Position numbers and translations under genes: made by a program. Positions 7,930 to 16,206 of a DNA stretch of 64,000 bases are shown piece after piece (position 1 is the stretch's first letter; the number at the start of each line of letters is the position of its first letter). The stretch comes from Curvibacter sp. GWA2_63_95. GTDB taxonomy: Bacteria; Pseudomonadota; Gammaproteobacteria; Burkholderiales; Burkholderiaceae_C. Location of the stretch: NCBI GenBank assembly GCA_001795455.1, contig MGPB01000008.1:62001-126000 (forward strand). The letters run 5' to 3'. Under the pieces are notes generated by a model. The model did no database searches, had not been told where the DNA came from, and was given only the letters and a program-made list of their open reading frames with translations.

Positions 7930-8364
7930 TCAGTCTTTGGTGGCGTGCCGCTGCACGCAGGCGATGTAGGCATTGCCGTCGGGTGGCCGACCGGCACGCT
8001 GGCTTTCCCACAACATGGTGCCCAAACATTCCATGGCCTCGTGGTGGGCTTGGTGCAGTGAGTTGCGCTTGTGGGTGAGCAGCTCCACCGCCTGGCGGAT
8101 GCCGCGTGGCTGGTCGATGCTGCACTGCTCGCTGATGGAGAGGTGCATGCTCAGGTGCAAGAACGGGTTGGTGCGACCCTCGGTGGCCTCGTACATGGTG
8201 GCCAGTGCGGTGTCCACATCGGCAAAGTCGGCGGCGTACTCGGGGTGCTCGTCCATCCACTGGGATGCTATGGTTTCGATAGCTTCCAGCGCAACACCCG
8301 TGCGGGCCTTGGCGTAAGTGGAGCAAAAAAATCGACGTACGTCTTCTTGGGAGGGGCTGAACAT
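7930..8364 (-). CDS. DUF1841 family protein
   Basis: Cytoplasmic protein of 144 aa. It starts with the family signature MFSPSQEDVRRFFC and has EHPEYAADF in the middle, then a histidine-rich helix (NPFLHLSMHLSISEQ) and HEAMECLGTMLWESQRAG near the end. All are hallmarks of DUF1841, a betaproteobacterial family of unknown function. I chose the ATG at 8364 because it gives exactly the family N-terminus. It runs toward the cytochrome terminator and is divergent from the TauE gene, 65 bases away. Confidence 0.85.
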   Translation of the reverse strand: MFSPSQEDVRRFFCSTYAKARTGVALEAIETIASQWMDEHPEYAADFADVDTALATMYEATEGRTNPFLHLSMHLSISEQCSIDQPRGIRQAVELLTHKRNSLHQAHHEAMECLGTMLWESQRAGRPPDGNAYIACVQRHATKD

Positions 8365-8429
8365 GGCGCCAAGGTTAGCACGTGCCTGCCAGGGCCGTGG
8401 GAGGCGCGGGAGCGCGTACATTTCCACGC

Positions 8430-9281
8430 ATGACATTTCCGCTGATCACCGATCCGTTTTTTTATGCCGTCACCATTCCTGCCGTGCTGCTGCTGGGCAT
8501 TAGCAAAAGCGGCTTTGGTGCGGGCTTTGGCTCGCTGGCCGTACCCATGATGGCGCTGGCGGTGAGCGTGCCAGAGGCTGCAGCCATCCTGATGCCGGTG
8601 CTGTTTCTCATGGACGTGCTGGGCATGGCGGCGTTTCGCAAGGACTTTGACCTCAAGCTGCTGAAGTTTTTGATTCCCTGCGGCCTGGTCGGTATTGCCG
8701 TAGGTGCGCTGCTGTTCAAGGTGCTCAACGCGCATACCGTGGCGGCCATGGTGGGGGGCTTCACGCTGTTGTTTCTGGCGCAGCGCTTGCTGTTTCCACC
8801 CAAACCCGACAGCGCACCACCGCCGCGCTGGCTGGGTGCCATTCTCACCGCCACCTCGGGCTTTACCAGCTTCATCGCCCACGCGGGCGGCCCGCCCATC
8901 AACGCCTATGTGATCCCGCTCAAGCTCAGCCCCCTCAAGTTCACCGCCACCATGGCCTTTACCAGCTTCATCGCCCACGCGGGCGGCCCGCCCATCAACG
9001 CCTATGTGATCCCGCTCAAGCTCAGCCCCCTCAAGTTCACCGCCACCATGGCGTTTTTCTTCTTTGTGGTGAACCTGAGCAAGTGGATTCCCTATGGGGT
9101 GCTGGGCCTGCTGGATATGCGCAACATGGCCACCAGCCTGGTGCTGCTGCCTTTGGCGCCTGTCGGCGTGTGGATCGGGGTGCGCCTGGCGCGGCGCATC
9201 AGCCAGGTGTTGTTTTACCGCTTCCTCTACGCCGGCATGTTTTTGACGGGCGTGAAGCTGCTGTGGGACGGCCTGGTCTGA
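8430..9281 (+). CDS. TauE/SafE family anion exporter with internal duplication
   Basis: Polytopic inner-membrane protein of 283 aa, TauE/SafE family, which exports sulfite, sulfoacetate or related organic anions. The N-terminal half has the family start ISKSGFGAGFGSLAVPMM. The second half contains the conserved FIAHAGGPPINAYV motif twice: a block of 32 residues (about 145-176) is repeated exactly at 177-208, from a perfect 96-bp tandem duplication. Relatives have one copy, near 250 aa, so this protein carries an extra motif and probably disturbed topology. Whether it is functional is unclear. The ATG at 8430 gives the usual N-terminus. Confidence 0.88.
   Translation: MTFPLITDPFFYAVTIPAVLLLGISKSGFGAGFGSLAVPMMALAVSVPEAAAILMPVLFLMDVLGMAAFRKDFDLKLLKFLIPCGLVGIAVGALLFKVLNAHTVAAMVGGFTLLFLAQRLLFPPKPDSAPPPRWLGAILTATSGFTSFIAHAGGPPINAYVIPLKLSPLKFTATMAFTSFIAHAGGPPINAYVIPLKLSPLKFTATMAFFFFVVNLSKWIPYGVLGLLDMRNMATSLVLLPLAPVGVWIGVRLARRISQVLFYRFLYAGMFLTGVKLLWDGLV
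8861..9052 (+). repeat. Perfect 96-bp tandem duplication inside tauE
   Basis: Bases 8861-8956 and 8957-9052 are identical over all 96 positions as far as I can read. The unit begins CTTTACCAGCTTCATCGCCC and ends TTCACCGCCACCATGGC. It keeps frame (32 codons) and duplicates the HAGGPP motif and the segment after it. Confidence 0.95.
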
Positions 9282-9302
9282 CGCTGTGCCCCGCGTGCAG
9301 GC

Positions 9303-10070
9303 TTACTTGGAGGCCCAGTAGGTAGCGGGACCGGGCAGGTCGGTGGCGTCGTTGTTGACGACCTTCATCCAGCGCAGGCCGGTGTCGTGCATCCAGGTTT
9401 GCAAGTGTTGGCGGTAGGCCGGGTTCACATCGGCATTGGCATCGGCCCGCAGCAAAAAGGTGATGTTCATGGCCTTGCCGCGAAACTTGTTGCTGTTGAT
9501 ATCGACCGCCACGGCGCTGTTGGGCAGCTCGTCGGCGTGGGGGGCCAGGCCAGAGAGGTAGGCCTTGAACCAGTTGTCCGGCCCGGTGGGCGCGTCCTTG
9601 ACGATCTGGCGCAGGTTGTACAGCGCATTGCTGCGTGCGCAGGCATAGAGCATGGCGTTGGCATTGACGTTGAAGTTGTCGACCAGGCCGAGCGGATCGT
9701 CGGTGGTGCAAGGGCGGTTGCCCCAGTTGATGGGAATCGAATTCGGGGTGAAGTGCACCACCATGGCAAACAGGGGGCTGTCCCCCCGGTCCAGCCGACG
9801 CAGGGTGAGTGACACGCGTGGGGTGCTGCTGGGGCTGTCACTGCGTCCGCCGGTCAGGGGGAGTTCCACCACGCTGCGGTTGACGACCGCCCAGTTCCCT
9901 TCGGGCAGCGGGATGGGTTTGCTAAACAGGCCCAGGGCAATGCCGCTTGCCGTGAGGGTGGTGCCGACCTCAATCTGGTCGTACGCCACTTGGGCTTGGC
10001 TGGTGGTGGCGATGGCCAGCAGGCTGGCCAGAAGGCACACGGTCCGGCGTGCGGTGCAGTAATTTCGCAA
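9303..10070 (-). CDS. Secreted protein of unknown function
   Basis: 255 aa if it starts at the TTG at 10070, which has GGGAGA eight bases upstream and gives a clear signal peptide (RRTVCLLASLLAIATTSQAQ, cut before VAYDQ). There is no ATG in a sensible place, and a longer frame lacks a leader. The mature part is predominantly beta (VVELPLTGG, RVSLTLRRLDRGD, MNITFLLRADANADV) and has two cysteines in PCTTDD and YACARS that may pair. I do not recognise the family. It is probably periplasmic, and it stands alone between tauE and kefC. Confidence 0.65.
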   Translation of the reverse strand: MRNYCTARRTVCLLASLLAIATTSQAQVAYDQIEVGTTLTASGIALGLFSKPIPLPEGNWAVVNRSVVELPLTGGRSDSPSSTPRVSLTLRRLDRGDSPLFAMVVHFTPNSIPINWGNRPCTTDDPLGLVDNFNVNANAMLYACARSNALYNLRQIVKDAPTGPDNWFKAYLSGLAPHADELPNSAVAVDINSNKFRGKAMNITFLLRADANADVNPAYRQHLQTWMHDTGLRWMKVVNNDATDLPGPATYWASK

Positions 10071-10154
10071 AACTTGTCTCCCAGAAATAATCTGCAGCGA
10101 TGCTACCGACCTGGGCCAAGGGGCGCCATCCCCCAAAAGAGTGATTCTGGTGCC

Positions 10155-11981
10155 TCATGGGTCCCAGCCGTGGGGGCGGCGCTGGGCTTGTTCCGCGCGC
10201 TCTTGTGCCATTTGCTCTTCCAGCTGTTGGCGGCCCTGCTTGATCACGGCGATCAGCTTGGAGCTGTCCTTGTAGTGCGGGTGCAGTTTCTCAAACAGCT
10301 CTAGGTTGTGCTGGCGAAAGCGCATGGTCGTCTGGCGGGCCGCGTGGGGTTCGTGGCCCAGCAGCTCCAACACACTGCGTGCGCTGCGCAGGCTGGACTC
10401 GAACAGCTCGCGCTCCACCCGCATCACGCCGCGTTCGCGCAGCTGGTTCCAGTGCGTCACGTCGCGCGCGCGCGCCACGATCTGCAGCTGCGGAAAGTGC
10501 GCCTGCGCCAGATCCACAATCTCCAGCGATTGCTCCACATCGTCCACGGCCACCACCAGCACCTTGGCCGTGGCGGCGCCCGCGGTGCGCAGCAGGTCCA
10601 GGCGGGTGGCGTCGCCGTAGAACACCCGGTAGCCAATGTTGCGCGCCACTTCGATCATCTCGGCGTCGTGGTCCAGCACGGTGGTGGCAATACCTTGGGC
10701 GGTCAGCAGGCGGCCAATGATCTGGCCGTAGCGGCCAAAGCCAGCGATGACGATGGGCGCATCCTGTTGCTCGGAAATCTCTTCCAGCGTGGGCACCCCA
10801 CAGTTGGCATAGCGCGGCAGCAGCAGCCGGTCTACCGCCACCAGAATCAGCGGACTCAGCAGCATGGACACGGCCACTGCGCCAATCAGCAGCGAGGCAG
10901 TCTCGGCCGGAAACACATGCGCCCCGGCGGCGGCCTGGAATACGACAAACGCAAACTCGCCGCCCTGCGCCAGCAGCAGCGTGAACACCGGCCGCTCTTG
11001 GAAGGGCAGCTGGATGTGGCGTGCCAACGCGTAAATCACGGCCCCCTTGATGGCCAGAAAGCCCAGCACCACGAGCGCCATGATGCCGGGCGACGCCAGC
11101 AACACGCCAAAGTCGATGCTCATGCCCACGGCGATGAAGAACAGGCCCAGCAGCAGCCCCTTGAAGGGCTCGATGTCGGTCTCCAGCTCGCGCCGGTATT
11201 CACTCTCGGCCAGCAGCACGCCGGCCAAAAAGGCCCCCAGCGCCATGCTCAGACCCACCAGCAACATCAGCGCCGAGATACCCACCACCAGCAGCAGCGC
11301 TGCGGCGGTGAAGATTTCGGGCGTCTTCGAGCGCGCAATCCAGCGCAGCAGCGGTCGGATCAGCAGGCGCCCACCCAGCACAATACCGGCAATGACTGCT
11401 ATTATTTTGATAGCTGCTTGCGCATATTCCATGGGCGCTGAGGCCTCATTTGTTGCTGAAACCACGCCCAGCAACGGCAGCAGCGCCAGGATGGGGATGG
11501 CGGCCACGTCCTGGAACAGCAGGATGGAAAACGCCGCCTGCCCGCTGCGGGTGGGCAGCAGGTTGCGCTCGCCCATCACCTGCAGCGCAATCGCGGTGCT
11601 CGACAAGGCCAGACCCAGCGCAGCCACCACGGCCAGGCGCCAGCCCACGCCGCAGGCCACGGCCACCAGCGCCAACAGCAGCGCGCAGCCCAGCACCTGG
11701 GCGGCGCCCCAGCCAAAGATGGAGCGGCGCAGGTTCCACAGGCGTTTGGGCTCCAGCTCCAGGCCGACCAGGAACAGCATCAGCACCACACCAAACTCGG
11801 CAAAGTGCAGGATGTCTTCCACATTGGTCACCAGGCCCAGGCCCCAGGGGCCAATGGCAATGCCGGCCGCCAGGTAACCAATGATGGAGCCCAGGCCCAC
11901 GGCCTTGGACAGTGGCACGGCAATCACCGCCGCACTCAAATAGATGAAGCTGTTGATCAGCCAGGTCGGTGCGTGTTCCAT
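10155..11981 (-). CDS. kefC: KefB/KefC-type potassium/proton antiporter
   Basis: Inner-membrane monovalent cation:proton antiporter of 608 aa. Residues 1-380 form a CPA2 transporter domain (YLSAAVIAVPLSKAVGLGSIIGY at the start, then about 12 membrane segments). From about 410 a TrkA-N domain with IAGFGRYGQIIGRLL binds NAD(H) or glutathione; the charged tail extends to the C-terminus. The start ATG overlaps the stop of kefF by one base, so the two are translationally coupled, as for glutathione-gated KefFC efflux systems that protect against electrophiles. Residues about 179-195 (EASAPMEYAQAAIKIIA) are encoded by a dispersed repeat. Confidence 0.9.
   Translation of the reverse strand: MEHAPTWLINSFIYLSAAVIAVPLSKAVGLGSIIGYLAAGIAIGPWGLGLVTNVEDILHFAEFGVVLMLFLVGLELEPKRLWNLRRSIFGWGAAQVLGCALLLALVAVACGVGWRLAVVAALGLALSSTAIALQVMGERNLLPTRSGQAAFSILLFQDVAAIPILALLPLLGVVSATNEASAPMEYAQAAIKIIAVIAGIVLGGRLLIRPLLRWIARSKTPEIFTAAALLLVVGISALMLLVGLSMALGAFLAGVLLAESEYRRELETDIEPFKGLLLGLFFIAVGMSIDFGVLLASPGIMALVVLGFLAIKGAVIYALARHIQLPFQERPVFTLLLAQGGEFAFVVFQAAAGAHVFPAETASLLIGAVAVSMLLSPLILVAVDRLLLPRYANCGVPTLEEISEQQDAPIVIAGFGRYGQIIGRLLTAQGIATTVLDHDAEMIEVARNIGYRVFYGDATRLDLLRTAGAATAKVLVVAVDDVEQSLEIVDLAQAHFPQLQIVARARDVTHWNQLRERGVMRVERELFESSLRSARSVLELLGHEPHAARQTTMRFRQHNLELFEKLHPHYKDSSKLIAVIKQGRQQLEEQMAQERAEQAQRRPHGWDP
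11395..11447 (+). repeat. Dispersed Comamonad repeat, copy 3 (inside kefC)
   Basis: Full-length copy: GCTATTATTTTGATAGCTGC then TTGCGCATATTCCATGGGCG then CTGAGGCC. The gene reads it on the opposite strand, giving EASAPMEYAQAAIKIIA inside the membrane domain. Confidence 0.85.
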
Positions 11982-12634
11982 CAGTGTTGGTCCCCCACGG
12001 TTTCGTGCGCGGGCCGGTCGGTGTCGGGCACCACACAGGCCGGGCAGCTTTCCATGTCGTCCAGTTCGGGCCACTGCGGGTAGCTGGCCAGGCGTTCGGC
12101 AAACATGGCCACATGGGTGTCCACCTCGGCGCTGTCCACCCGGTGTGCGCCGTGCAGCACCAGGGGCGGCAAAAAACGCATGCCGCAGAGGGCCGCGGTC
12201 TGTTCGTAGGGGGGCAAAAAGGCGTCGAAAAAATAGCGGTTGTAGCCTTGCGGGTGGTAGGAGCCCTCGGGCCCGCCGGTGGTGGCCACCAGCCACAGGT
12301 CCTTGCCCTGCAGCGCCTTGCCGCCGCCGTAGGCCCAGCCATGGGTGAGCACTTCGTCCACCCAGAGCTTGAGCAGCGCGGGCATGGAGTACCACTGCAC
12401 CGGGTGCAACAGCACAATCAATTGGGCGTCCTGCAGCTGGGCCTGCTCGGTCGGGACGCGGATGCTGTAGTCCGGATAACGCGCATACAAGTCGCAGACT
12501 TCTGTGCTTTCGGTGGCAAGGGCGGCCTGCAGCAGGCGCCGGTTGACACGGGATTCGCGCCAGTTGGGGTGGGCGGCGACCACGTACACGGGTTTGGCTG
12601 GCGTGGCGGGCGGTGCTTGGTGTTCGGTGTCCAT
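11981..12634 (-). CDS. kefF: KefF-like NAD(P)H:quinone oxidoreductase (KefC ancillary subunit)
   Basis: Flavodoxin-fold FMN oxidoreductase of 217 aa. Hallmarks are VYVVAAHPNWRESRVNRRLL at the N-terminus, VLLHPVQWYSMPALLKLWVDEVL (flavin and dimer region) and WLVATTGGPEGSYHPQGYNRY. KefF activates KefC and has quinone reductase activity; the kefC start codon overlaps this stop. I prefer the ATG at 12634 (MDTEHQAPPA); an in-frame ATG eight codons earlier has no better ribosome site. The gene is divergent from parA, 41 bases away. Confidence 0.9.
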   Translation of the reverse strand: MDTEHQAPPATPAKPVYVVAAHPNWRESRVNRRLLQAALATESTEVCDLYARYPDYSIRVPTEQAQLQDAQLIVLLHPVQWYSMPALLKLWVDEVLTHGWAYGGGKALQGKDLWLVATTGGPEGSYHPQGYNRYFFDAFLPPYEQTAALCGMRFLPPLVLHGAHRVDSAEVDTHVAMFAERLASYPQWPELDDMESCPACVVPDTDRPAHETVGDQH

Positions 12635-12675
12635 GCCGATAACATAGCGCAGTTCCACCCTCCAAGGAGTCGTGT

Positions 12676-13296
12676 ATGCCCGTGGTTGTTGTCGCCAATC
12701 CCAAAGGCGGAGTGGGTAAGTCCACCCTGGCTACCCAGATTGCGGGCTACTTTGCCTCCCAGGGGCATGCCGTCATGCTGGGGGATGCCGACCGGCAGCA
12801 GTCCTCGCGGCTCTGGCTCACCTTGCGGCCTGCTGCGGCCCGGCCCATCCGCAGCTGGGACGTGGGTGATGACCAGATTGCCAAACCGCCCAAGGGCACC
12901 ACCCACGTGGTGCTGGACACCCCGGCCGGCCTGCATGGCAAGCGCCTGAAAGAGGTACTCAAACTCGCCGACAAGGTGGTGGTACCACTGCAGCCCAGTG
13001 TGTTCGACATCTTTGCCACCCGCGCCTTTTTGGACGAGCTGGCCGATAGCGCTCACACCGCCAAGACGCAGATTGGTATCGTGGGTATGCGCGTGGATGA
13101 ACGCACCCGCGCAGCCGACCAGTTGCACACCTTTGTCGACAGCCTGGGCTTGCCGGTGCTGGGCTTTGTGCGCGACACACAAAACTACATCCAGCTCGCC
13201 GCGCGCGGCCTCACGGTGTTTGACGTGGCGCCGGGGCGGGTAGAGCGCGATCTGGCGCAGTGGCAACCGGTCTGCCAGTGGCTGGACGCGAAGTAG
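12676..13296 (+). CDS. Orphan ParA family ATPase
   Basis: 206 aa, deviant Walker A ATPase: KGGVGKST at residues 10-17, GDADRQQSS as the switch I region, and VVLDTPAG as Walker B. It is short and has no N-terminal DNA-binding domain and no ParB neighbour, like orphan ParA/MinD-type proteins that position cellular cargo or plasmid-free assemblies. The ribosome site AAGGAG is 6 bases before the ATG. It is followed 64 bases later by maoC; no functional link is apparent. Confidence 0.9.
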   Translation: MPVVVVANPKGGVGKSTLATQIAGYFASQGHAVMLGDADRQQSSRLWLTLRPAAARPIRSWDVGDDQIAKPPKGTTHVVLDTPAGLHGKRLKEVLKLADKVVVPLQPSVFDIFATRAFLDELADSAHTAKTQIGIVGMRVDERTRAADQLHTFVDSLGLPVLGFVRDTQNYIQLAARGLTVFDVAPGRVERDLAQWQPVCQWLDAK

Positions 13297-13360
13297 CGAC
13301 CGGACCGGTTTGTCACCCGGCGGACATGCCGCAGCGTTGCGGCTGGCTACAGTGGACGGC

Positions 13361-13816
13361 ATGACAACCTTTGCCACCCTTGCCGAACTCTCCGCCCTGG
13401 TGGGCCAACATGTGGCCACCAGCGCGTGGGTCACCGTTACCCAGGAGCACATCAACCTGTTCGCCCAGGCCACGGGCGACCACCAGTGGATCCACGTGGA
13501 TGTGGAGCGTGCCAAGGCGGGCCCGTTTGGTGCGCCCATTGCGCACGGGTTTCTGACGCTGTCGCTGATTCCGCAGTTCTTCGAAAGCGCCATCACGGTG
13601 ACCGAGGTGCGCATGGGCGTGAATTACGGGCTCAACAAGGTGCGCTTTATTGCCCCGGTGCCGGTGAATAGCCGCCTGCGCGCGCAGCTCACGCTGTTGG
13701 CCAGCGACCCCATCGACAACGGTGGCCGCCAGCAAACCTGGGAAGTGACGATTGAGCGTGAGGGCTCGCCCAAACCGGTCTGTGTGGCCGAATCGCTGGT
13801 GCGCCAGTACCCTTAA
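13361..13816 (+). CDS. MaoC family dehydratase ((R)-specific enoyl-CoA hydratase type)
   Basis: Hot-dog fold protein of 151 aa. The hydratase motif ATGDHQWIHVDVERA carries the catalytic Asp40 and His45, followed by GPFGAPIAHGFLTLSL, the (R)-hydratase signature. It would hydrate trans-2-enoyl-CoA to (R)-3-hydroxyacyl-CoA, a step that feeds polyhydroxyalkanoate or fatty acid degradation. The ATG at 13361 gives the family N-terminus (MTTFATLAEL). No linked PHA genes are in the window, so the pathway role is inferred from family only. Confidence 0.88.
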   Translation: MTTFATLAELSALVGQHVATSAWVTVTQEHINLFAQATGDHQWIHVDVERAKAGPFGAPIAHGFLTLSLIPQFFESAITVTEVRMGVNYGLNKVRFIAPVPVNSRLRAQLTLLASDPIDNGGRQQTWEVTIEREGSPKPVCVAESLVRQYP

Positions 13817-13829
13817 CGCGCTAGGAGGC

Positions 13830-13911
13830 AACCCCACCGCCGGGCCGCCCCAAGGTGGGTTAGTCCCCCCTGGGGGCCAGCGACCCGCGACGCGGCGGAG
13901 CGTGGGGGCTT
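13830..13911 (+). repeat. GC-rich intergenic repeat, copy A
   Basis: Fills the gap between the convergent maoC and trmL. It contains several short inverted repeats (CCCCCTGGGGG; CCCGCGACGCGG) and ends in GGCGGAGCGTGGGGGC (13894-13909). The same 16 bases occur in reverse at 41803-41818. The sequence type is familiar from Comamonadaceae intergenic regions. Confidence 0.6.
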
Positions 13912-14375
13912 TATTCTCCGAAACCGTTTTGCCGCCAGGCCTCAAAGACGGTCACAGCGACCGCGTTCGACAAGTTCAGACTACGCTGCCCGGGCAACAT
14001 GGGCAGGCGCAGACTGCGCTGGGCGTCAAACGCGGCGCGCACCGTGTCCGAAATACCCTTGGTCTCTGAGCCAAACACCAGCCAGTCGCCCGGCTGGAAC
14101 GCCACTGCGTAAGGGCTGCGTGTGCCACGTGTGGTCAGCGTGAACATGCGATCGATGGCGGGTTGCTCGGTATCCAGAAACGCTTGCCAGTTGGCATGGC
14201 GCTTGAGCGCCGCGTACTCGTGGTAATCCAGCCCGGCGCGGCGCATGTGTTTGTCGTCCATTGAAAACCCCAGCGGCTCCACCAGGTGCAGCGTGCAGCC
14301 TGTGTTGGCCGCCAGGCGGATGACGTTGCCCGTGTTGGGCGGGATCTCGGGTTCGACCAAAACGATATGGAACAT
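13911..14375 (-). CDS. trmL: tRNA (cytidine/uridine-34-2'-O)-methyltransferase TrmL
   Basis: SPOUT-class methyltransferase of 154 aa, the usual TrmL length. Clear signatures are VLVEPEIPPNTGNVIRLAAN at the N-terminus, LVFGSETKGI in the middle, and the knot region LPMLPGQRSLNLSNAVAV, which binds S-adenosylmethionine. TrmL methylates the wobble base of tRNA-Leu isoacceptors in the cytoplasm. It lies between maoC (convergent) and comF (same strand, 33 bases upstream), so comF and trmL may be co-transcribed. Confidence 0.95.
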   Translation of the reverse strand: MFHIVLVEPEIPPNTGNVIRLAANTGCTLHLVEPLGFSMDDKHMRRAGLDYHEYAALKRHANWQAFLDTEQPAIDRMFTLTTRGTRSPYAVAFQPGDWLVFGSETKGISDTVRAAFDAQRSLRLPMLPGQRSLNLSNAVAVTVFEAWRQNGFGE

Positions 14376-14408
14376 GGCCGCTATTGTCGCGCGGCCGTGG
14401 CCCCCTTT

Positions 14409-15104
14409 TTATTCCGTTCGGGCGAATACCAGCACCGTGATGTGCGCCGCTCCTGCGGTGCGCAGAGCGGTGCTGGCCGCATGCAGCGAAGCGCCGCTGG
14501 TCATGACATCGTCGACCAGTGCCACGCGCCGCCCCTGCAGTTCCTTGCTACGCAGGGGTTCTACCGCAAACGCGCCTTGCACACTGCGCAGGCGTTCGTG
14601 GCGTGGCAAGCTGCTCTGGGGTGGTGTGTCGCGCACACGCAGCAGCAGTTCGGTATTCACCTTGCCGGGCGCCAAGTGGCGCGCCAGTTCCAGGGCTTGG
14701 TTAAAACCCCGGGACTGCAGGCGCTGGGCCGACAGGGGCAGTGGCAGCACCAGGTGCGCAGCCTCCAGAGCGGGTTCCACCCACGGGGCGCTGCGCATCA
14801 GCGTGGCCAGGGTGCGAGCCCACGCGGGGTGTTGCTGAAATTTGAATTCCACGACCAGACCGGACCAAGGGTAGTCGTAGGGTGCGGCCGCCAACGCGGC
14901 ATCCCATAGCGGTGGTGCGGTGATGCAGGCACCGCAGCGCGGCATGCCGGCGGGCAGGGGCAGGGCACAGGTTTCGCAGCGGTGCACCGGCTGCGCGAAC
15001 TGGGCCACACAGTCCTCACAGACGGCATGCGTCGGCCAAGCGTGGCACACGGCGCACCGGCTGGGCAGGTGCCGCGATACCCCCTGAAGCAGCTGGCGGA
15101 ACAT
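14409..15104 (-). CDS. comF: ComF family phosphoribosyltransferase-like protein
   Basis: 231 aa. The N-terminus has the double zinc-finger cysteines of ComF (CAVC, CEDC, CETC, CGAC), followed by the YDYPWSGLVVEFKF motif, and the C-terminal half is a type I phosphoribosyltransferase with the PRPP loop VALVDDVMTSGAS. ComF proteins support DNA uptake or processing of imported single strands; in Proteobacteria the role is less defined. The ATG at 15104 places the first CxxC at residues 18-21, as in relatives. It is divergent from the bioC-like gene, 39 bases away. Confidence 0.9.
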   Translation of the reverse strand: MFRQLLQGVSRHLPSRCAVCHAWPTHAVCEDCVAQFAQPVHRCETCALPLPAGMPRCGACITAPPLWDAALAAAPYDYPWSGLVVEFKFQQHPAWARTLATLMRSAPWVEPALEAAHLVLPLPLSAQRLQSRGFNQALELARHLAPGKVNTELLLRVRDTPPQSSLPRHERLRSVQGAFAVEPLRSKELQGRRVALVDDVMTSGASLHAASTALRTAGAAHITVLVFARTE

Positions 15105-15143
15105 GCAGGCAATATACTCGCCAGCGCTTTCCGCACCCACCCC

Positions 15144-16061
15144 ATGAGCACCCAGCGTCCCCCCACCATCGACCCCGTTGCCGCTACCCGCTGGGCCACC
15201 TTGGCACCGAAACAGCTGGAGTCGCCTTGGTTGCATGAAGAGGTGGCACGCCGCATGGAAGAGCGTTTGCAATGGATCGTCCAAAAGCCGCGCCAGTGGG
15301 TGCACTGGGGGGCATTGCGGGGTGGCCTGCAGGCCCAGGGGCTGGTCAGCCAGCGCTACCCGGAATCCACCTGTTTTGTGCTTGAAAGCACCGCTGAGCG
15401 TGCGCAAGCAGCTCGTAATTTGATAGCAAAACCCTGGTGGAAGCCGAGTGGCTGGCGGGGGGCGGCGGTCCAGTTCGAGGTGCCCCCGCAGCCGGTGCAG
15501 ATGATCTGGGCCAATATGGCGCTACACACCGCTGCCGACCCCGAGGCTCTGATTGCCGAGTGGCATCGGCTGATTGCGGTAGAGGGTTTTGCGATGTTCT
15601 CGTGCCTGGGGCCGGACACGCTGCGCGAGTTGCGTGCCGTGTACGCCCGCATGGGCTGGCCTGCGGCGGGCCATGAATTCACCGACATGCACGACTGGGG
15701 CGATATGCTGGTGCATGCCGGCTTTGCAGAGCCGGTGATGGACATGGAGCGCATCACATTGACCTACTCCTCTCCGCAAAGCCTGCTTGCAGAGTTGCGC
15801 GGCCTGGGGCGCAACCTGCACCCCCAGCGCTTCGCGGGTTTGCGTTCCCGGGCCTGGTTGGCGCGCTTGCATGGCGCCCTTGTCGAGGGCCTCGCCTCGC
15901 CTGCGGGGGATGGGCGTTTGCAGCTCACCTTTGAGGTGGTCTATGGCCACGCCTTCAAGCCAGCGCCGCGTCTGAATGTGCAGGCTGAAACCATGGTATC
16001 GCTGGAGCAAATGAGAGCGGTTCTCAAGCACGGTCCGAATGGCTCCAGGGGCGGCGTCTAA
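15144..16061 (+). CDS. BioC-like methyltransferase (divergent)
   Basis: 305 aa. The second half resembles malonyl-ACP O-methyltransferase BioC: MIWANMALHTAADPEALIAE (the substrate-side motif after the SAM fold), FSCLGPDTLRELRAVY, and HEFTDMHDWGDMLVHAGFAEPVMDMERIT. The region where the SAM motif GxGxG should stand reads VHWGALRGGLQAQGLVSQRY and has no glycine-rich loop, so catalytic activity is doubtful. Residues about 86-95 are read from a fragment of the dispersed repeat. It faces comF, a neighbourhood I associate with this gene in Burkholderiales. The ATG at 15144 is the first good start. Confidence 0.75.
   Translation: MSTQRPPTIDPVAATRWATLAPKQLESPWLHEEVARRMEERLQWIVQKPRQWVHWGALRGGLQAQGLVSQRYPESTCFVLESTAERAQAARNLIAKPWWKPSGWRGAAVQFEVPPQPVQMIWANMALHTAADPEALIAEWHRLIAVEGFAMFSCLGPDTLRELRAVYARMGWPAAGHEFTDMHDWGDMLVHAGFAEPVMDMERITLTYSSPQSLLAELRGLGRNLHPQRFAGLRSRAWLARLHGALVEGLASPAGDGRLQLTFEVVYGHAFKPAPRLNVQAETMVSLEQMRAVLKHGPNGSRGGV
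15401..15430 (-). repeat. Dispersed Comamonad repeat, copy 4 (partial, inside bioC-like gene)
   Basis: TGCGCAAGCAGCTCGTAATT then TGATAGCAAA keeps the GCGCAAGCAGCT core and the terminal TTGATAGCA inverted repeat. It is read in frame as AQAARNLIAK. Confidence 0.6.
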
Positions 16062-16167
16062 GCGATTACCCGGGGTTGGCGGTTTGCTTTTTTGAGGCGG
16101 ATCAACAAGATGTCTCGACTACAATGCTAGGAATAAAAGGTACGGGCATTTCCCCCTGCAGTCTCGT

Positions 16168-16195
16168 CCCGGTTCGGTAAGAGCCGGGTCTTTTC
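16168..16195 (+). terminator. Terminator-like hairpin in the leader of the cox operon
   Basis: CCCGGTTC-GGTAA-GAGCCGGG (16168-16188, one G-U pair) followed by TCTTTTC, 11 bases before the DUF2244 start codon. A -10-like TACAAT lies at 16120-16125. The hairpin could be an attenuator or a processed leader element. Confidence 0.5.
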
Positions 16196-16206
16196 GGGCA
16201 AGCCGC

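Noticed and set aside
8263-8312. GCTATGGTTTCGATAGCTTC inside the DUF1841 gene, resembling the dispersed repeat
   Set aside because: Only short GATAGCT and GGGC matches agree, and the encoded ALEAIETIASQW is normal family sequence.
10155-12725. A single 856-codon frame covering kefC plus an N-terminal extension
   Set aside because: The first 248 codons are the kefF gene read in another frame; the KefC start ATG overlaps the kefF stop.
13310-13360. Upstream-extended start for the maoC gene
   Set aside because: The added residues are not family-like; the ATG at 13361 fits the hot-dog N-terminus.
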